Of a DNA stretch of 64,000 nucleotides, positions 63,036 to 64,000 are shown one piece after another. Origin of the DNA: Volvox africanus (Eukaryota > Chlorophyta > Chlorophyceae > Chlamydomonadales > Volvocaceae). The translations under genes were made by a program, and so were the position numbers. The notes beneath the pieces are model-generated. The model had not been told where the DNA came from. It saw only the letters and a program-made list of their open reading frames with translations, and did no database searches. The stretch is from contig BSDZ01000092.1 of assembly GCA_030268105.1 (NCBI GenBank), positions 124,001-188,000 on the forward strand, read 5' to 3'. The number at the start of each line of letters is the position of its first letter. Within the stretch, counting starts at the first letter, position 1.

Positions 63036-63557
63036 TATGTGGTATTCTGTGTTCTTTTTATCGTACCTAAGGCTTCATGCAGTGGAGGGGGAGGGGCTGT
63101 GGAGGTTTAAACAGCTGGTGGGCAGTCGGACTTCATCAAGTGGTATTCATAGTCAGTGAGACTCCCAACTGCACACATGGTATTTGTGCCTAGCATTTAG
63201 TCACTTAGCTATGTGATATTCTGTGTTCTTTTTATCGTACCTAAGGCTTCATGCAGTGGAGGGGGAGGGGCTGTGGAGGTTTAAACAGCTGGTGGGCAGT
63301 CGGACTTCATCAAGTGGTATTCATAGTCAGTGAGACTCCCAACTGCACACATGGTATTTGTGCCTAGCATTTAGTCACTTAGCTATGTGATATTCTGTGT
63401 TCTTTTTATCGTACCTAAGGCTTCATGCAGTGGAGGGGGAGGGGCTGTGGAGGTTTAAACAGCTGGTGGGCAGTCGGACTTCATCAAGTGGTATTCATAG
63501 TCAGTGAGACTCCCAACTGCACACATGGTATTTGTGCCTAGCATTTAGTCACTTAGC
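63036..63557. repeat. 174-bp minisatellite, 3 copies (unit 13)
   Basis: Three 174-bp repeats in the last spacer, 62595–64000, which is cut by the window edge. Unit 13 shares the A variant of the 3' flank (62975) with unit 11 but has one repeat fewer. Confidence 0.97.
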
Positions 63558-64000
63558 TGTCATAGACCTGATATAGTTTTAGTTGCATAGTTTCTTATCT
63601 GCCATTCATTAGTGGACCCTAACCAATAGGAGCGTGTCAAACGTGTTTGTTAGTGGATCTGAACCCTAGATGGTTGTCAACTGTTCATCATTGGATTCTA
63701 TCCGATAGGAGCTTGTGAACCGTGTTTGTTAATGGATCTGATTAATGAGCTATTTAACATCCTTCTCAAGTGATTAGGCTGGTGTCATAATCTGCCATGA
63801 CGACATGGCATGTGACCAGTTTATTTACAGGGGACTCTCAACTAGACATGCCTGGGACAGCACAAAGGGGGAGGGCATGCGTGCCTCTGTGGGCGTGTGT
63901 GTGCATATGCGTGTGTGCGCATGCATGTGCTGCAGGCATGTGCAATACCATGGTGTTCGAGCCTCGCAGTTGCTCACGAGTGGACGAGCAAGCAGCAGGC

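Larger units (their letters stand above)
1..64000 (+). repeat. Head-to-tail tandem array of ~5.2-kb gene-bearing units
   Basis: The same unit recurs in one orientation across the whole window. Measured from the start of exon 6 to the next, the periods are 5015, 5189, 5189, 5189, 4841, 5199, 5025, 5189, 5199, 5199, 5199 and 5199 bp, followed by a partial unit. All length differences are explained by two things: whole 174-bp steps in a nested minisatellite (2, 3 or 4 copies) and a 10-bp indel in intron 3. Outside these I found only three variable single bases. No junction sequence, target-site duplication or inverted unit interrupts the array, and neither edge reaches unique flanking DNA, so the true array is longer than the window. 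Unit numbers 1–13 used elsewhere count from the left edge. Confidence 0.98.

Noticed and set aside
1..64000. Centromeric or subtelomeric satellite without genes
   Set aside because: Every unit contains an intact spliced gene, which ordinary satellites lack. The CCCTAA and AACCCTAG motifs near 1985 and 2030 are single and not telomeric arrays. A structural role on top of the gene is not excluded.
1..64000. Transposon or helitron as the repeated unit
   Set aside because: No transposase, reverse transcriptase or Rep/helicase frame, no terminal inverted repeats and no target-site duplications at any unit boundary.

Overview
The window is one head-to-tail tandem array. A unit of 4,841–5,199 bp repeats almost without change from end to end: 12 full periods plus a partial thirteenth, with exon 6 of the repeated gene starting at 1 (window edge), 5013, 10202, 15391, 20580, 25421, 30620, 35645, 40834, 46033, 51232, 56431 and 61630. 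I see no single-copy DNA, rRNA or tRNA gene, transposase, reverse transcriptase or CRISPR array.

Each unit carries one plus-strand gene that I reconstruct from splice sites and reading-frame continuity as seven exons (228, 120, 72, 113, 49, 448 and 236 nt including the stop). The six GT-AG introns are 152, 172, 390 or 400, 185, 86 and 281 bp. The exons join into one open frame of 421 codons plus a stop. Twelve complete copies (3446–5977 through 60053–62594) and one 5'-truncated copy (1–962) are present, and none is broken. I do not recognise the protein. It looks soluble: two amphipathic helical stretches, an Ala/Gln/Pro-rich middle, a Trp cluster at residues 305–322 and a basic patch near residues 392–397.

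Between the genes lies a spacer of 2,309–2,657 bp. In order it holds a 3' flank, a nested minisatellite of 174-bp repeats (2, 3 or 4 copies per unit), a diverged pair of 56-bp direct repeats, a 38-bp alternating purine/pyrimidine run, hairpins, and an AT-richer stretch before the ATG that is the likely promoter and 5' UTR.

The units differ at only a few places that I found: the 174-bp copy number, a 10-bp indel in intron 3, a G/T site in intron 6, a G/A site in the 3' flank, and one synonymous A/G site in exon 6. These markers occur in mosaic combinations, as expected from unequal crossover and gene conversion. The spacer is as conserved as the exons, so recent amplification or concerted evolution explains the identity better than selection on the protein alone.

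The introns, polypyrimidine tracts and CTAAC/CTGAC-like branch sites show nuclear DNA of a eukaryote. CpG is not depleted, base composition is near balanced by eye, and introns are short to medium, which argues against a vertebrate and fits an alga or other protist. The lineage cannot be fixed from the sequence. There is no volvocine-type TGTAA polyadenylation signal in the first 1.4 kb after the stop, and all donors are GT, which gives no support for a dinoflagellate.
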